From Bradyrhizobium sp. Ash2021 (GTDB lineage Bacteria; Pseudomonadota; Alphaproteobacteria; Rhizobiales; Xanthobacteraceae): a stretch of 64,000 bases of DNA. The stretch lies in the NCBI RefSeq assembly GCF_031202265.1, contig NZ_CP100604.1, forward strand, positions 7,236,501-7,300,500, written 5' to 3'. Below, piece by piece: positions 56,022 through 64,000 of this stretch. Numbering within the stretch: position 1 is the first letter of the stretch; each line of letters begins with the position of its first letter. A program made the position numbers and the translations under genes. The notes under the pieces were generated by a model that worked only from the letters and a program-made list of their open reading frames with translations, ran no database searches and was not told where the DNA came from.

Positions 56022-57770
56022 TTACTGGGTTGGCTTTGATGCCGCAAGAATAAGGCGGTCGGACGGCGGCAAATCGAACCGCGGCTCGATCCCCAGAAGC
56101 GGCGCGATGCGGGCGATCACCTTGCCGCCGGTCGGGACCGCGTTCCAGCCCGAGGTAATGAAGCCGTGGGTTTCCGGCGTCGTCTTCGGCTCGTCCAGCA
56201 TCACCAGCAGCTGGTACTGCGGATTGTCCGCCGGGATGATGGCGGTGAACGAGTTCAGCACCTGCTTCTTGGCGTAGCGGCCGTTGATGACCTTCTCGGA
56301 GGTGCCGGTCTTTCCGCCGACATAGTAGCCCTTGACGTCCGCGGTCTTGGCGGTGCCGACCTCCGCATTGAGGCGCATCAGGAACCGCATCTTGTCAGAG
56401 GTTTCCGGCTTGATCACCCGCTTGGCGAGCGCCATCGCTTCCTCTTCGCTGCGCTTCATGAAGGTCGGAGGAATCAGGTAGCCGCCGTTCATCAGCGCGT
56501 TGATACCCATCACCGCCTGCAATGGCGCTACCGACAGGCCCTGGCCGAACGCGATGGTCACGGTGTTCAACTCGCTCCAGCGGCGCGGCACCAGCGGCGA
56601 CGCGCTTTCCGGCAATTCGGTGCGCAGACGGTGCAACTGGCCCATCTTGGCGAGAAACGCCTTGTGGGCCTCGACGCCCTGACCGAGCGCGATCCGCGCG
56701 GCACCGATATTGGACGAGTAGGTGAACACTTCCTTGGTGTTGATGAAACGTCCCAGCGAGTGGCTGTCATGGATGGTGAACTTGCCGTAGTGCAAATTCC
56801 CGCGCGCATCCCACATCGAATTGAGGCTGATCTTGCCGGAGTCCAGCGCCATCGCCAGCGTGAATGCCTTGAAGGTCGATCCCATTTCATAGACGCCGGT
56901 GGTCAGCCGGTTGATACGATCAGGATCGTGCGCTTCCCGGGGGTTGTTCGGATCGAAATCCGGCAACGACACCAAAGCAACGATCTCGCCGGTTTTGACG
57001 TTGGAGACGATGCCGGAGGCCGCCTTGGCCTTGAACTTTTCCTTCGCCTTCATGAGTTCATCGCGCAAGGCGTGTTCGACCCGCAGGTCGACCGACAACT
57101 CCACCGGCTTCTGCAGCCGGTCGGTGGCAAAGCCCGCGCGGTGCAGATCGGCCAGCCCGTTATTGTCGAGCCACTTCTCCATCCCGGCGATGCCCTGGTT
57201 GTCGATATTGACCAGACCGATCAGGTGCGCGACTTCGGCGCCGGTGGGATAGACGCGCTTGTTCTCGCGCAGGAAGCCGATGCCGGGAATGCCGAGGCGA
57301 TGGATGTCCAGCTGCTGCGTTGGCGTGATTTCGCGCTTCAGCCAGACAAAGCCCTTTTTCGACGACAGGCGGTCGCGCACCTCCCCGGTGTCGAGGTCGG
57401 GCAGCGTCGCGGTCAGAAGCTCGATCGCCTCGTCCTTGTCGATGATCCGGCGCGGTTCGCCGAACAGGCTGGGCGCCTTGACGTCGGTGGCGAGCACCTC
57501 GCCATTGCGATCGACGATATCGGGCCGCGCGGTTGCAATCGCGTCCTGCGAGGCGGTGCGGCGCGCGCCATGGCTGTCGGCGCCGACCGCGAACATCACA
57601 AGCCGTCCGGCCAGCACGGCGTAAATCGCCGCAAAAGCCAGGATCGCAAATCCGACACGGGCGCGCGCTTTCGCGGTGCGATCGACATTGCGCCCGTAAA
57701 GCAGGCTGCGGATCAGCCGCTGCCGCCAAGGCTCGGCAGACTTGGTCTTCGCAAGCGCCTGATCGGTCAT
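56022..57770 (-). CDS. ftsI: septal peptidoglycan transpeptidase FtsI (PBP3)
   Basis: 582-residue class B penicillin-binding protein. A cytoplasmic stretch and a membrane helix ([20 protein letters not shown]) lead to the dimerisation domain ([20 protein letters not shown]) and the transpeptidase domain. Active-site motifs: S-x-x-K in [15 protein letters not shown]-x-N in [13 protein letters not shown] and K-T-G in [13 protein letters not shown]. Start overlaps the ftsL stop (ATGA at 57767-57770). Works with FtsW, encoded in the same cluster. Confidence 0.97.
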   Translation of the reverse strand: MTDQALAKTKSAEPWRQRLIRSLLYGRNVDRTAKARARVGFAILAFAAIYAVLAGRLVMFAVGADSHGARRTASQDAIATARPDIVDRNGEVLATDVKAPSLFGEPRRIIDKDEAIELLTATLPDLDTGEVRDRLSSKKGFVWLKREITPTQQLDIHRLGIPGIGFLRENKRVYPTGAEVAHLIGLVNIDNQGIAGMEKWLDNNGLADLHRAGFATDRLQKPVELSVDLRVEHALRDELMKAKEKFKAKAASGIVSNVKTGEIVALVSLPDFDPNNPREAHDPDRINRLTTGVYEMGSTFKAFTLAMALDSGKISLNSMWDARGNLHYGKFTIHDSHSLGRFINTKEVFTYSSNIGAARIALGQGVEAHKAFLAKMGQLHRLRTELPESASPLVPRRWSELNTVTIAFGQGLSVAPLQAVMGINALMNGGYLIPPTFMKRSEEEAMALAKRVIKPETSDKMRFLMRLNAEVGTAKTADVKGYYVGGKTGTSEKVINGRYAKKQVLNSFTAIIPADNPQYQLLVMLDEPKTTPETHGFITSGWNAVPTGGKVIARIAPLLGIEPRFDLPPSDRLILAASKPTQ

Positions 57771-58165
57771 TGCTGATCTCCCGGCGCCGGCGCAGGCACC
57801 GAACCGGTCACCGTCTCGGCGTCGGAAGCGGCCTCAATGGTGTTGATCATCGCGCCGATCGGATCGGGCGCGCCCGGCTTCGCGAAGTTCGGCGGCCGCT
57901 CGGGCAGGTTCTTCAACTGGTCATATTGCGTCGCGTTGATCGGTTTCAGCTCCAGATGCCGGTCGGCGAGACCTTGCAGCCGCAGCGGCGCGTCGAGCCT
58001 GGCCCATTCCGCGCGCAGCGTGGCGATGGCGTCGCGCTGCTCGCGGATTTCCGCATTCAGGCGCAGCACGCTCTCGGTGCGCGACGTCGATTCCATCTTG
58101 ATCCGGTAGACATAGGCGGCCGCGAACACCAGCATGCCGATGACGAGGAAATGGATGATCCGCAT
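57767..58165 (-). CDS. ftsL: FtsL-like cell division protein
   Basis: 132-residue bitopic protein. MRIIHFLVIGMLVFAAAYVY is the single N-terminal membrane helix with a very short cytoplasmic end, then a periplasmic coiled coil (RTESVLRLNAEIREQRDAIA, TLRAEWARLDAPLRLQGLAD) and a Pro/Ala-rich tail. Sequence is weakly conserved in this family; the name rests mainly on size, topology and position between rsmH and ftsI. The start is two bases past the rsmH stop codon. Confidence 0.85.
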   Translation of the reverse strand: MRIIHFLVIGMLVFAAAYVYRIKMESTSRTESVLRLNAEIREQRDAIATLRAEWARLDAPLRLQGLADRHLELKPINATQYDQLKNLPERPPNFAKPGAPDPIGAMINTIEAASDAETVTGSVPAPAPGDQQ

Positions 58166-58167
58166 GA

Positions 58168-59163
58168 TCAGCCTCCCCGCATCACGTCGGCGAGGACGGG
58201 CCAGGCCGGCAAGCTGCCCGCCGCATGCGCCGGCGCCGCGGTCCGTTCGGCCGCGCGCAGCTTGGCGGAGCGCGCACGCGGATTGGCCGAGACCTCTGCG
58301 TCGCCGGGCGTGACCGGCCGCTTGGTCAGGATCTGGAAACTTGGCGCTGCCTGCGCCACTTCGGGCAAATGCCGCGACCCGCCGGCCGCCTTGCCACGCT
58401 GGTTAAGGAAATCCTTGACGATGCGGTCTTCCAGCGAATGAAAGGACACGACCACCAGCCGGCCGCCCGGCTTCAGCACGCGCTCGGCCGAAGCCAGCGC
58501 CAGATGCAGTTCGTCGAGCTCTTCGTTGACGAAGATCCGCAAGGCCTGGAACGTGCGCGTCGCTGGGTGAATCTCGTTCGGCTTGGAGCGGACGACCTTG
58601 CCAACGATATCGGCCAGCGCCTGCGTGGTCGTGATCGGCGCTTCCTTGCGTGCGGCGACGATGGCCCGCGCCACGCCGCGGGAGTGACGTTCTTCGCCGA
58701 AGATGTAGATAATGTTGGCGAGGTCGGCCTCGGACGCCCTGGCGACCACATCGGCCGTGGTCGGGCCGTCATGGCCCATCCGCATATCGAGCGGGCCGCC
58801 GAGCCGGAACGAGAAGCCGCGGTCGGCCTGATCGAGCTGCATCGAGGAGACGCCGACGTCCATCACGATTCCGTCGACCGCCTCAATCCCCTGCCCGTCG
58901 CAAATCTCGGCGAGGTTGGAAAACCGATCCTCGACCAGGGTCAGCCGCCCGCCCGAACGGTCGACCAGATCGAACCCGCCGGTAATCGCCGACCGGTCAC
59001 GGTCGATGCCGATGACCCGGGTGCCCGGGGTGTCGAGGATGGCGCGGCTATAGCCGCCGGCGCCAAAGGTGGCGTCGATATAGACGCCGCCGGCGCGCGG
59101 ATTGAGCATCTCGACCGCCTCGCGGCCGAGAACGGAAATATGACGAGAAGCAGCCGAGGTCAT
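58168..59163 (-). CDS. rsmH: 16S rRNA (cytosine-1402 N4)-methyltransferase
   Basis: 331-residue MraW/RsmH enzyme. [20 protein letters not shown], the SAM loop [47 protein letters not shown] with [12 protein letters not shown], and the C-terminal [20 protein letters not shown] are typical. Translation starts at the ATG at 59163 (MTSAASRH); the frame is open upstream to 59385 but this is not conserved in character. First gene of the dcw cluster, with no mraZ before it. Confidence 0.96.
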   Translation of the reverse strand: MTSAASRHISVLGREAVEMLNPRAGGVYIDATFGAGGYSRAILDTPGTRVIGIDRDRSAITGGFDLVDRSGGRLTLVEDRFSNLAEICDGQGIEAVDGIVMDVGVSSMQLDQADRGFSFRLGGPLDMRMGHDGPTTADVVARASEADLANIIYIFGEERHSRGVARAIVAARKEAPITTTQALADIVGKVVRSKPNEIHPATRTFQALRIFVNEELDELHLALASAERVLKPGGRLVVVSFHSLEDRIVKDFLNQRGKAAGGSRHLPEVAQAAPSFQILTKRPVTPGDAEVSANPRARSAKLRAAERTAAPAHAAGSLPAWPVLADVMRGG

Positions 59164-59712
59164 GCGCCGGTCTCTGGCACATTCCAGCGTACGGAACAGA
59201 AATTGGACGCCGACGGGCCCATTGCGCCTCAAATCCCCGCGTTTTGCCAGCCTTTTCCGGCCAAAGAGCCCTCGCAGGGCGCGATCGCCGTTTCCCGCCC
59301 CGACCAGCAAACCCTCATTTCCGTACGGAATTTGCTGGCCAGCCATGACGTTTCGAGCGTGAAAGAGGGCCTCGGCCGTCCCCAAAACCGGTTCGGCTCT
59401 TCACCACTTAGTAACGGCACTTAGCGTTAAGAAAGCGTTGACGGTCGGCTGCCGGATTTGCGCGGTTTTTAACCACGGGGAACCCGGTGATGCCCGCCGC
59501 ACACACTCGGGCAAAATGCGAAGCGAAGGGCGGCCGCCGGATTGCGCGGATGACAGGGTAAAGGAATAGTAAATACAGTTCATTTTTTAAAGCGTCGTAT
59601 TGCCGTTCTCCTGCCCGGTTTGAGTTTTCTTATGGCCCAAGGTTCGTTCGCATCTCATGGTATTGATTCGAAGCGTCAACGTGCCCTCCCCGTTCCCAGG
59701 GCCAACGCCGAA
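59164..59712. other. divergent intergenic region upstream of dcw cluster and amidase
   Basis: About 550 bases between divergent rsmH and the amidase. Six-frame reading shows no MraZ-like (SpoVT/AbrB) sequence. An AT-rich stretch at 59560-59600 (GGAATAGTAAATACAGTTCA then TTTTTTAAAG) probably holds the amidase promoter, and GTTAAGAAAGCGTTGAC near 59425 may belong to the dcw promoter region. Nothing more is assigned. Confidence 0.5.
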
Positions 59713-60498
59713 ATGCAGACTTTTACCCCGGATTCCTCGATCGCTTCCGACGTCATACCGTCGGCGAACTATGGCGACCGCAACAAGGGCCGCCTGCCCG
59801 ACATGATCCTGCTGCACTACACCGGCATGCCCGATGTGGAAGGCGCGATCGCCCAGCTCTGCACCGCCGGCACCGACGTATCAGCGCATTACATCGTCCT
59901 GGAGGACGGCCGCATCGTGCAATGCGTGCCCGAGAGCAAGCGCGCCTGGCACGCCGGCGCGTCGTTCTGGGCCGGCGAGGAAGACATCAATTCCTGCTCG
60001 ATCGGGGTCGAGATCATCAACCGCGGCCACGATTGGGGCTATCCGGATTTCCCGCTGCGCCAGATCGCCGCCGTGATCGCGCTGTGCCGCGGCATCATGC
60101 TCCGCCGCAAGGTGCCGTCGCATCGCGTGCTCGCGCATTCGGACGTCGCACCGGCCCGCAAGAAGGATCCCGGCGAAAAATTTCCGTGGCATTCGCTGGC
60201 CAATTCCGGCGTCGGCCATTGGGTGCAGCCGGCGCCGATCGTGCGCAGCGAAGCGCTCAAGCTCGGCAGCATCTCTGACGACGTCGCAGGCCTGCAGGCG
60301 GCGCTGGCCCGCTATGGCTACAATGTCCCAACCCATGGAAAATTCGACGGCGCCACCATGGAAGTGGTCACCGCGTTCCAGCGCCACTTCCGCCCCGCCC
60401 GCGTCGACGGCGTCGCCGATCATTCGACCATGACCACGCTGCACGCGCTGCTGGCGAGCTTGCCGGCGGAGGCGACGACGGTCGTGGCGGCGAAGTAG
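59713..60498 (+). CDS. AmpD-like N-acetylmuramoyl-L-alanine amidase with peptidoglycan-binding domain
   Basis: 261 residues from the ATG at 59713 (MQTFTPDSSIASDVIPSANY). An ATG at 59632 would add 27 residues, but its codons are AT-rich in third position and unlike the rest. The amidase-2 domain has the zinc His in MILLHYTGMPD, WHAGASFWAGEEDINSCSIG, VEIINRGHDWGYPDFPLRQI and RVLAHSDVAPARKKDPGEKF. A C-terminal peptidoglycan-binding-1 domain follows (DVAGLQAALARYGYNVPTHG, then DGATMEVVTAFQRHFRP). No signal peptide is seen, which fits a cytoplasmic muropeptide-recycling AmpD-like role. Divergent from the dcw cluster. Confidence 0.9.
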   Translation: MQTFTPDSSIASDVIPSANYGDRNKGRLPDMILLHYTGMPDVEGAIAQLCTAGTDVSAHYIVLEDGRIVQCVPESKRAWHAGASFWAGEEDINSCSIGVEIINRGHDWGYPDFPLRQIAAVIALCRGIMLRRKVPSHRVLAHSDVAPARKKDPGEKFPWHSLANSGVGHWVQPAPIVRSEALKLGSISDDVAGLQAALARYGYNVPTHGKFDGATMEVVTAFQRHFRPARVDGVADHSTMTTLHALLASLPAEATTVVAAK

Positions 60499-60518
60499 CT
60501 CGCGCGAGATTTTTAGAC

Positions 60519-60641
60519 CGTCATTGCGAGGAGCGAAGCGACGAAGCAATCCATTCTTTCTTCTTCCTGTGAAAGGATGGATTGCTTCGCGGAGCCTGTC
60601 ATCGGGCGCGCGTTCGCGCGACCCGTTGGCTCGCAATGACG
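60519..60641. repeat. family C palindromic repeat
   Basis: CGTCATTGCGAGGAGCGAAG ... GCAATCCAT ... ATGGATTGCTTCGCGGAGCC ... GGCTCGCAATGACG. Carries the shared module in reverse orientation at 60584-60630 compared with 32867-32912. It lies between the convergent amidase and sigma-factor genes. Confidence 0.85.
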
Positions 60642-60660
60642 AATCCAGTCTGCTGGCCAC

Positions 60661-61896
60661 CTAACCCATCTCCGCGATCCGCCGCGCATAGAGCCGCCGC
60701 AGCGGCTCCAGTTGCGTCGCAGCCGTCGCCGCCAGATAGGCTTTGCGCGCCGCGTCATGGCGGCCGAGCCGGCGCAGCAGATCGGCGCGAACCGCCGGCA
60801 GCATTTCATAGCCCTTGAGACCGCCGCGGGCTTCCAGCGCGTCGATCAGGTCGAGCGCCCGCGCCGGGCCGTCGACCATCGACACCACGGCGGCGTGATT
60901 GAGTTCGATCACCGGCGACGGGCTGATGCGCAGCAGGACTTCGTAGAGGCCGGCGATTTGCGGCCAGTCGGTGTCTTGATAATTGGGCGCGCGCGCGTGA
61001 AGGGCCGCGATCGCCGCCTGCACCGTGTAGGATTGCGGCCGGCCCGGCATCCGCAGCGCATCCTCGACCAGCTTGAGGCCTTCGGCGATCTGGCCGGCGT
61101 CCCACAGCGCGCGATCCTGCTCTTCGAGCAAAACGATGTCGCCGCCCGCGGTCTCGCGGCCGGCGCGGCGCGCGTCGTGCAGCAACATCAGTGCGAGCAG
61201 TCCCATGATCTCGCCGCGTCCGGGCATCAGCGCATCGATCAGCCGCGCCAGCCGGATCGCTTCGCGCGCCAGATCCGGCCGCATCAGATCCTCGCCCGAG
61301 GTCGCGACATAGCCTTCGGTAAATACCAGATAGATCACCGCGAGCACGCCGCGCAGCCGCGGTTCGAGCGCCTCGCGCTCCGGTACCTCATAGGGAATGC
61401 CGGCGAGGCGGATCTTCTGCTTGGCACGGAGCAAGCGCTGCGCCATCGCGTCTTCGCTCGCCAGAAACGCGCGCGCGACCTGCGCCGTGGTCAGCCCGCA
61501 CACCGTGCGCAGCGTCAGCGCGACCTGCACCTCGGCGGCAAATGACGGATGGCAGCAGGTAAAGATCAGCCGCAGCATGTCGTCGTCGAGCACGCTGTCG
61601 GCGGCCTCGCACGGGGGCGACGCGTTGAGCAGCAGTTCGTGGGTCAGCTCCTGCTGCTTGCCGCGAAAGGCGATGTTGCGGCGAACGCGGTCGATCGCCT
61701 TGTTGCGGCCGACATTGACCAGCCACGCCCGCGGATTGGCCGGCAGGTTGCCATTGGGCCAGCGCTCCAGCGCGACCGCGACGGCATCCTGTAAGGCATC
61801 TTCCGCCAGATCGAAATCGCCGACGAGACGGATCAGCGTGGCCAGCGCCCGCCCCGCCTCGTCGCGGAATATTTTTTCGATCTCGGTTGGTGTCAT
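60661..61896 (-). CDS. ECF-type RNA polymerase sigma factor with long C-terminal extension
   Basis: 411-residue sigma factor. Region 2 is ALATLIRLVGDFDLAEDALQDAVAVALERW with NPRAWLVNVGRNKAIDRVRR; region 4 is TLRTVCGLTTAQVARAFLAS with EDAMAQRLLRAKQKIR. A C-terminal part of more than 200 residues of TPR-like helices follows (GRGEIMGLLALMLLHDARRA ... DWPQIAGLYEVLLRISPSPV, IELNHAAVVSMVDGPARALD). This architecture belongs to the ECF group normally paired with DGPF/YCII proteins (ECF42-like). No anti-sigma factor is present; the extension is thought to take over control. The partner gene lies 76 bases upstream. Confidence 0.9.
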   Translation of the reverse strand: MTPTEIEKIFRDEAGRALATLIRLVGDFDLAEDALQDAVAVALERWPNGNLPANPRAWLVNVGRNKAIDRVRRNIAFRGKQQELTHELLLNASPPCEAADSVLDDDMLRLIFTCCHPSFAAEVQVALTLRTVCGLTTAQVARAFLASEDAMAQRLLRAKQKIRLAGIPYEVPEREALEPRLRGVLAVIYLVFTEGYVATSGEDLMRPDLAREAIRLARLIDALMPGRGEIMGLLALMLLHDARRAGRETAGGDIVLLEEQDRALWDAGQIAEGLKLVEDALRMPGRPQSYTVQAAIAALHARAPNYQDTDWPQIAGLYEVLLRISPSPVIELNHAAVVSMVDGPARALDLIDALEARGGLKGYEMLPAVRADLLRRLGRHDAARKAYLAATAATQLEPLRRLYARRIAEMG

Positions 61897-61917
61897 GCGG
61901 GTGCCACTTTCTCAGAC

Positions 61918-61959
61918 CGTCATTCCGGGGCGCGTCGAAAACGCGAACCCGGAATGACG
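61918..61959. repeat. short family A palindromic repeat
   Basis: CGTCATTCCGGGGCGCGTCG ... AACCCGGAATGACG, a minimal 42-base version. Located between the sigma factor gene and its YCII partner. Confidence 0.85.
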
Positions 61960-61972
61960 GCTAGAGCCTTGG

Positions 61973-62323
61973 TCAATTATAAACCCAGATCGGCCGCACC
62001 TCGATCGAACCATGTCTCGCGCCGGGAATGCGCGCGGCAATCGCCAGCGCGGCGTCGAGATCCTTGGCCTCAACCAGATAGTAACCACCGAGTTGCTCGC
62101 GGGTTTCCGCGAATGGACCATCTGTCGTCAGCGTCTTGCCGTCGCGGACCCGCACGGTTGTCGCCGTGTGCGTGTCCTGCAGCCGGTCGCCGGCCTTGAA
62201 ACTGCCGCTCTGGATGATGGATTGGGTGAACGCGCCGTATTCCTCCATCATTTTCTTGCCGGTCGCCGCGTCCATTTTTCCGTACTCGGCTTCGTTCTGA
62301 TAGATCATCAGCAGGTACTGCAT
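61973..62323 (-). CDS. DGPF/YCII-domain protein, partner of the ECF sigma factor
   Basis: 116-residue cytoplasmic protein: MQYLLMIYQNEAEYGKMDAA is the typical start of YCII-related proteins and TTDGPFAETREQLGGYYLVE holds the DGPF signature. A good AGAGGAG precedes the ATG at 62323. Such genes are almost always next to ECF42-type sigma factors, and are believed to be their targets rather than anti-sigma factors. The biochemical activity is unknown. Confidence 0.9.
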   Translation of the reverse strand: MQYLLMIYQNEAEYGKMDAATGKKMMEEYGAFTQSIIQSGSFKAGDRLQDTHTATTVRVRDGKTLTTDGPFAETREQLGGYYLVEAKDLDAALAIAARIPGARHGSIEVRPIWVYN

Positions 62324-62462
62324 TTCGATTACTCCTCTTGATCGGCTGGATCGCCGACACCCAGTCGAACGGGGGGCGCGCGAGACGACATCTTCAGGAT
62401 AGTTTATTTTGGCTGGTTTCGCGGCTTGACGCCACGCCCCCCAGCCCCCATGCCTTAGGGCG

Positions 62463-62887
62463 TCAGTCGGCCGGACGGCCGCTCCCGCTACGGTCGAAAG
62501 GCTGCGGGGGAGGAAAGTCCGGGCTCCATCGACATGCGGTGCCGGATAACATCCGGCGGGGGCAACCCCAGGGACAGTGCCACAGAGAACGAACCGCTCC
62601 CCCGCCCGAAAGGGAGGGGGCAGTAAGGGTGAAAAGGTGCGGTAAGAGCGCACCGCGGGTCCGGCAACGGAAACGGCATGGCAAACCACACCGGGAGCAA
62701 AACCGAATAGGGACGGCAACGCGGGCTGTTCGCGCAAGCGATAACACCGCAGGGCGATGTCAGGCTCGCTGTCCGGGTAGGTTGCTCGAGGCCATGTGCA
62801 AGCATGGTCCCAGAGGAATGGCCGTCACGTATCATTCGCGAAAGCGAGTGGTGCCTTACAGAACCCGGCTTACAGGCCGGCTGATGC
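62463..62887 (+). ncRNA. rnpB: RNase P RNA component (bacterial class A)
   Basis: Catalytic RNA of RNase P, which removes 5' leaders of tRNA precursors. Signature sequences in order: P1 5' arm CAGTCGGCCGGACGGCCGC, the conserved GAGGAAAGTCCGGGCTCC (62510-62527, P4/J3-4 5' half), GGTAAGAGCGCACCGC, CAGAGGAATGGCCGTCAC (P4 partner region) and ACAGAACCCGGCTTACAGGC near the 3' end, followed by the P1 3' arm CGGCTGATGCTC. Total about 420 nt, normal for alphaproteobacteria. CTTGACG at 62425-62431 is a good -35 element. Several open frames overlap it and are spurious. Exact ends are approximate. Confidence 0.96.
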
Positions 62888-62897
62888 TCTAAAAATG

Positions 62898-62926
62898 AAG
62901 GGTTCGGCGTGACGCGCCGGACCCTT
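62898..62926 (+). terminator. hairpin after rnpB
   Basis: AAGGGTTCGGCG pairs with CGCCGGACCCTT, a 12-base stem, 11 bases beyond the mature RNA. It is followed by CGCCATTTA, so a T-run is weak. Confidence 0.55.
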
Positions 62927-62941
62927 CGCCATTTAGGAAAT

Positions 62942-63045
62942 CGTCATTCCGGGCTGGTGCGCGAGCACCAGACCTCAGATGCGCAATTGCGCATCGGGGA
63001 ATCTCGAGATTCCGGGTTCGATGCTTCGCATCGCCCCGGAATGAC
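62942..63045. repeat. family A palindromic repeat
   Basis: CGTCATTCCGGGCTGGTGCG ... GATGCGCAATTGCGCATC ... GATGCTTCGCATCGCCCCGG followed by AATGAC. Fills the gap between rnpB and the hydrolase stop. Confidence 0.85.
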
Positions 63046-63048
63046 ACG

Positions 63049-63765
63049 TCAAGCGACGATCCTCTCCAGCAACGTCATCAGCGCCTCCGGCGCGGTGACG
63101 TTCGGCGAATGGCTGGCGTCGATCGCGTAGAAGCGCCAGCCCGCTTCGCCTTGGGCGCGCTTGGCAAATGGGCCGAACGTATCGGCGGGCGTGATCCGCG
63201 TCGCGTAGATGTAGCTGCGCGGCAAGGTCGGCTCGCCGTTTTGCAGCTTGAGCTTGGTTTCAAAACATTTAACCGGCATGTGCACGCGGCGCGCCGACAG
63301 CCATTCGACGTCGGCGGGCGATGTATCCGGAGGCGTCTGCAGCGGCGGCACGCGCCAGCCGTCGCCGCTCTTGGCGGCGTCCTGCAAATGTTGCCGCCCG
63401 GATTCGTTGAGATCGAACAGCGACTGCCCGTCGCGCGGCACGAAGGCGTCGAGATAGATCAACTGCGCGACGCGGTCGCGGGCGCGGTCGGCGACGCCGG
63501 TTGCGACCATGCCGCCATAGCTGTGGCCGAGCAGCACGATGTCGCGCAGATCCTCGTATGTGATGACGTTGAGAACGTCCTCGATATGGGTCTCGAGATC
63601 GATCGACGGATTGGCCAGATGCGCCCGCTCGCCGAGCCCGGTGTAGGACGGCGTGACCAGACGATGTCCGGCGGCCTGCATCAGCGGGTGCATCTTCTTC
63701 CACGCCCATCCCGCCGACCAGGCGCCGTGGCAGACCAGAACGGTTTTGGCGGAGCTTGAATTCAT
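63049..63765 (-). CDS. alpha/beta hydrolase fold protein
   Basis: 238-residue cytoplasmic hydrolase. LVCHGAWSAGWAWKKMHPLM is the oxyanion-hole strand, the nucleophile elbow is GHSYGG (IVLLGHSYGGMVATGVAD), the acid is likely in LIYLDAFVPRDGQSLF and the His is DASHSPNVTAPEALM. Pattern and length fit the esterase/hydroxynitrile lyase-like (salicylate-esterase-like) group often annotated as alpha/beta hydrolase in bradyrhizobia. Substrate unknown. Divergent from the TauE-like gene. Confidence 0.88.
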   Translation of the reverse strand: MNSSSAKTVLVCHGAWSAGWAWKKMHPLMQAAGHRLVTPSYTGLGERAHLANPSIDLETHIEDVLNVITYEDLRDIVLLGHSYGGMVATGVADRARDRVAQLIYLDAFVPRDGQSLFDLNESGRQHLQDAAKSGDGWRVPPLQTPPDTSPADVEWLSARRVHMPVKCFETKLKLQNGEPTLPRSYIYATRITPADTFGPFAKRAQGEAGWRFYAIDASHSPNVTAPEALMTLLERIVA

Positions 63766-63848
63766 TGGGCCGTTTCCCCCTGGGGTTATCGTTGATTGCG
63801 ATAGTACCTGCGGGCTGCCTCGTGTAAACGTTCGCCCCCCAACACATC

Positions 63849-63890
63849 CGTCATTCCGGGGCGCATCGAAGATGCGAACCCGGAATGACG
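63849..63890. repeat. short family A palindromic repeat
   Basis: CGTCATTCCGGGGCGCATCG ... GAACCCGGAATGACG. The last bases run directly into AAGGAG, the ribosome binding site of the following TauE-like gene. Confidence 0.85.
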
Positions 63891-63906
63891 AAGGAGAAAA
63901 GTCAGA

Positions 63907-64000
63907 TTGAGCGCGACCGCCTACGCACTCCTCTTCCTCGGCGCGCTCGCCGGCGGTTTCGTGTCCGGCCTTGCCGGCTTCGGCACTGCGCTGATGGCGC
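63907..64000 (+). CDS. TauE/SafE (TSUP) family permease, N-terminal part only
   Basis: Only the first 31 codons lie in the window. TTG at 63907 is chosen because AAGGAG is about 11 bases upstream and the product begins MSATAYALLFLGALAGGFVS and continues GLAGFGTALMA. The hydrophobic helix with A-G-F-G is the TauE/SafE family N-terminus (sulfite or sulfonate-related exporters, DUF81). Substrate cannot be told from this piece. Confidence 0.75.
   Translation, partial: MSATAYALLFLGALAGGFVSGLAGFGTALMA

Noticed and set aside
59164..59385. Upstream extension of RsmH
   Set aside because: The open frame lacks conserved sequence and the family starts with the segment directly after the ATG at 59163.
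62338..62892. Open frames overlapping 62338-62892 on both strands
   Set aside because: They lie on the RNase P RNA gene, which explains the sequence conservation; no ribosome binding sites or protein families.

Overview
This is bacterial chromosomal DNA of high GC content. The gene content, codon use, order of the division and cell-wall genes, and scattered GTCATTCCGG/GTCATTGCGAG/GTCATC palindromes all point to an alphaproteobacterium of the Bradyrhizobium group (Nitrobacteraceae). The assignment rests on recalled family resemblance, not on a database search. Both window ends cut a gene: an alpha-ketoglutarate permease (kgtP) on the left and a TauE/SafE-type permease on the right.

Region 1 (1-30 kb) is mixed housekeeping and accessory DNA. 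It holds a Gly/His-rich LTxxQ protein, a GlcD-type FAD oxidase, a thioesterase, a UvrD/PcrA helicase, a NYN-LOTUS protein, a divergent TetR/glutathione-transferase pair with visible operators, and about 1.2 kb of gene-free repeat-rich DNA. It continues with a Cys-rich OmpA-like protein, an ABC-2 exporter, an L,D-transpeptidase and a GntR-MFS-amidohydrolase operon. A membrane-fused spermidine-synthase-like protein, a carotenoid-desaturase-like flavoprotein, an ABC substrate-binding protein, an isolated Flp pilin gene and prmA complete it.

Region 2 (29-39.3 kb) carries aminopeptidase P, a Bcr/CflA-type exporter, ligA, recN, bamD and lpxC.

Region 3 (39.6-59.2 kb) is an almost complete dcw cluster, all on the minus strand. 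In transcription order it reads rsmH-ftsL-ftsI-murE-murF-mraY-murD-ftsW-murG-murC-murB-ddl-ftsQ-ftsA-ftsZ. No mraZ is visible. Many junctions are 4-base ATGA/GTGA overlaps, but four junctions (murD/ftsW, ftsW/murG, murG/murC, murB/ddl) contain palindromic repeat elements. Between ddl and ftsQ lies an overlooked, frameshifted C-terminal remnant of a second D-Ala-D-Ala ligase, which still overlaps the ftsQ start.

Region 4 (59.7-64 kb) has an AmpD-like amidase, an ECF sigma factor with a DGPF/YCII partner gene, the RNase P RNA gene (rnpB), an alpha/beta hydrolase and the start of the TauE-like permease.

The most unusual signals are: a palindromic repeat translated in frame inside the helicase between motifs II and III; the ddlB remnant; repeat families that exchange a shared module; and a GntR gene whose promoter -10, operator and start codon are nearly superimposed, suggesting a leaderless autoregulated mRNA.
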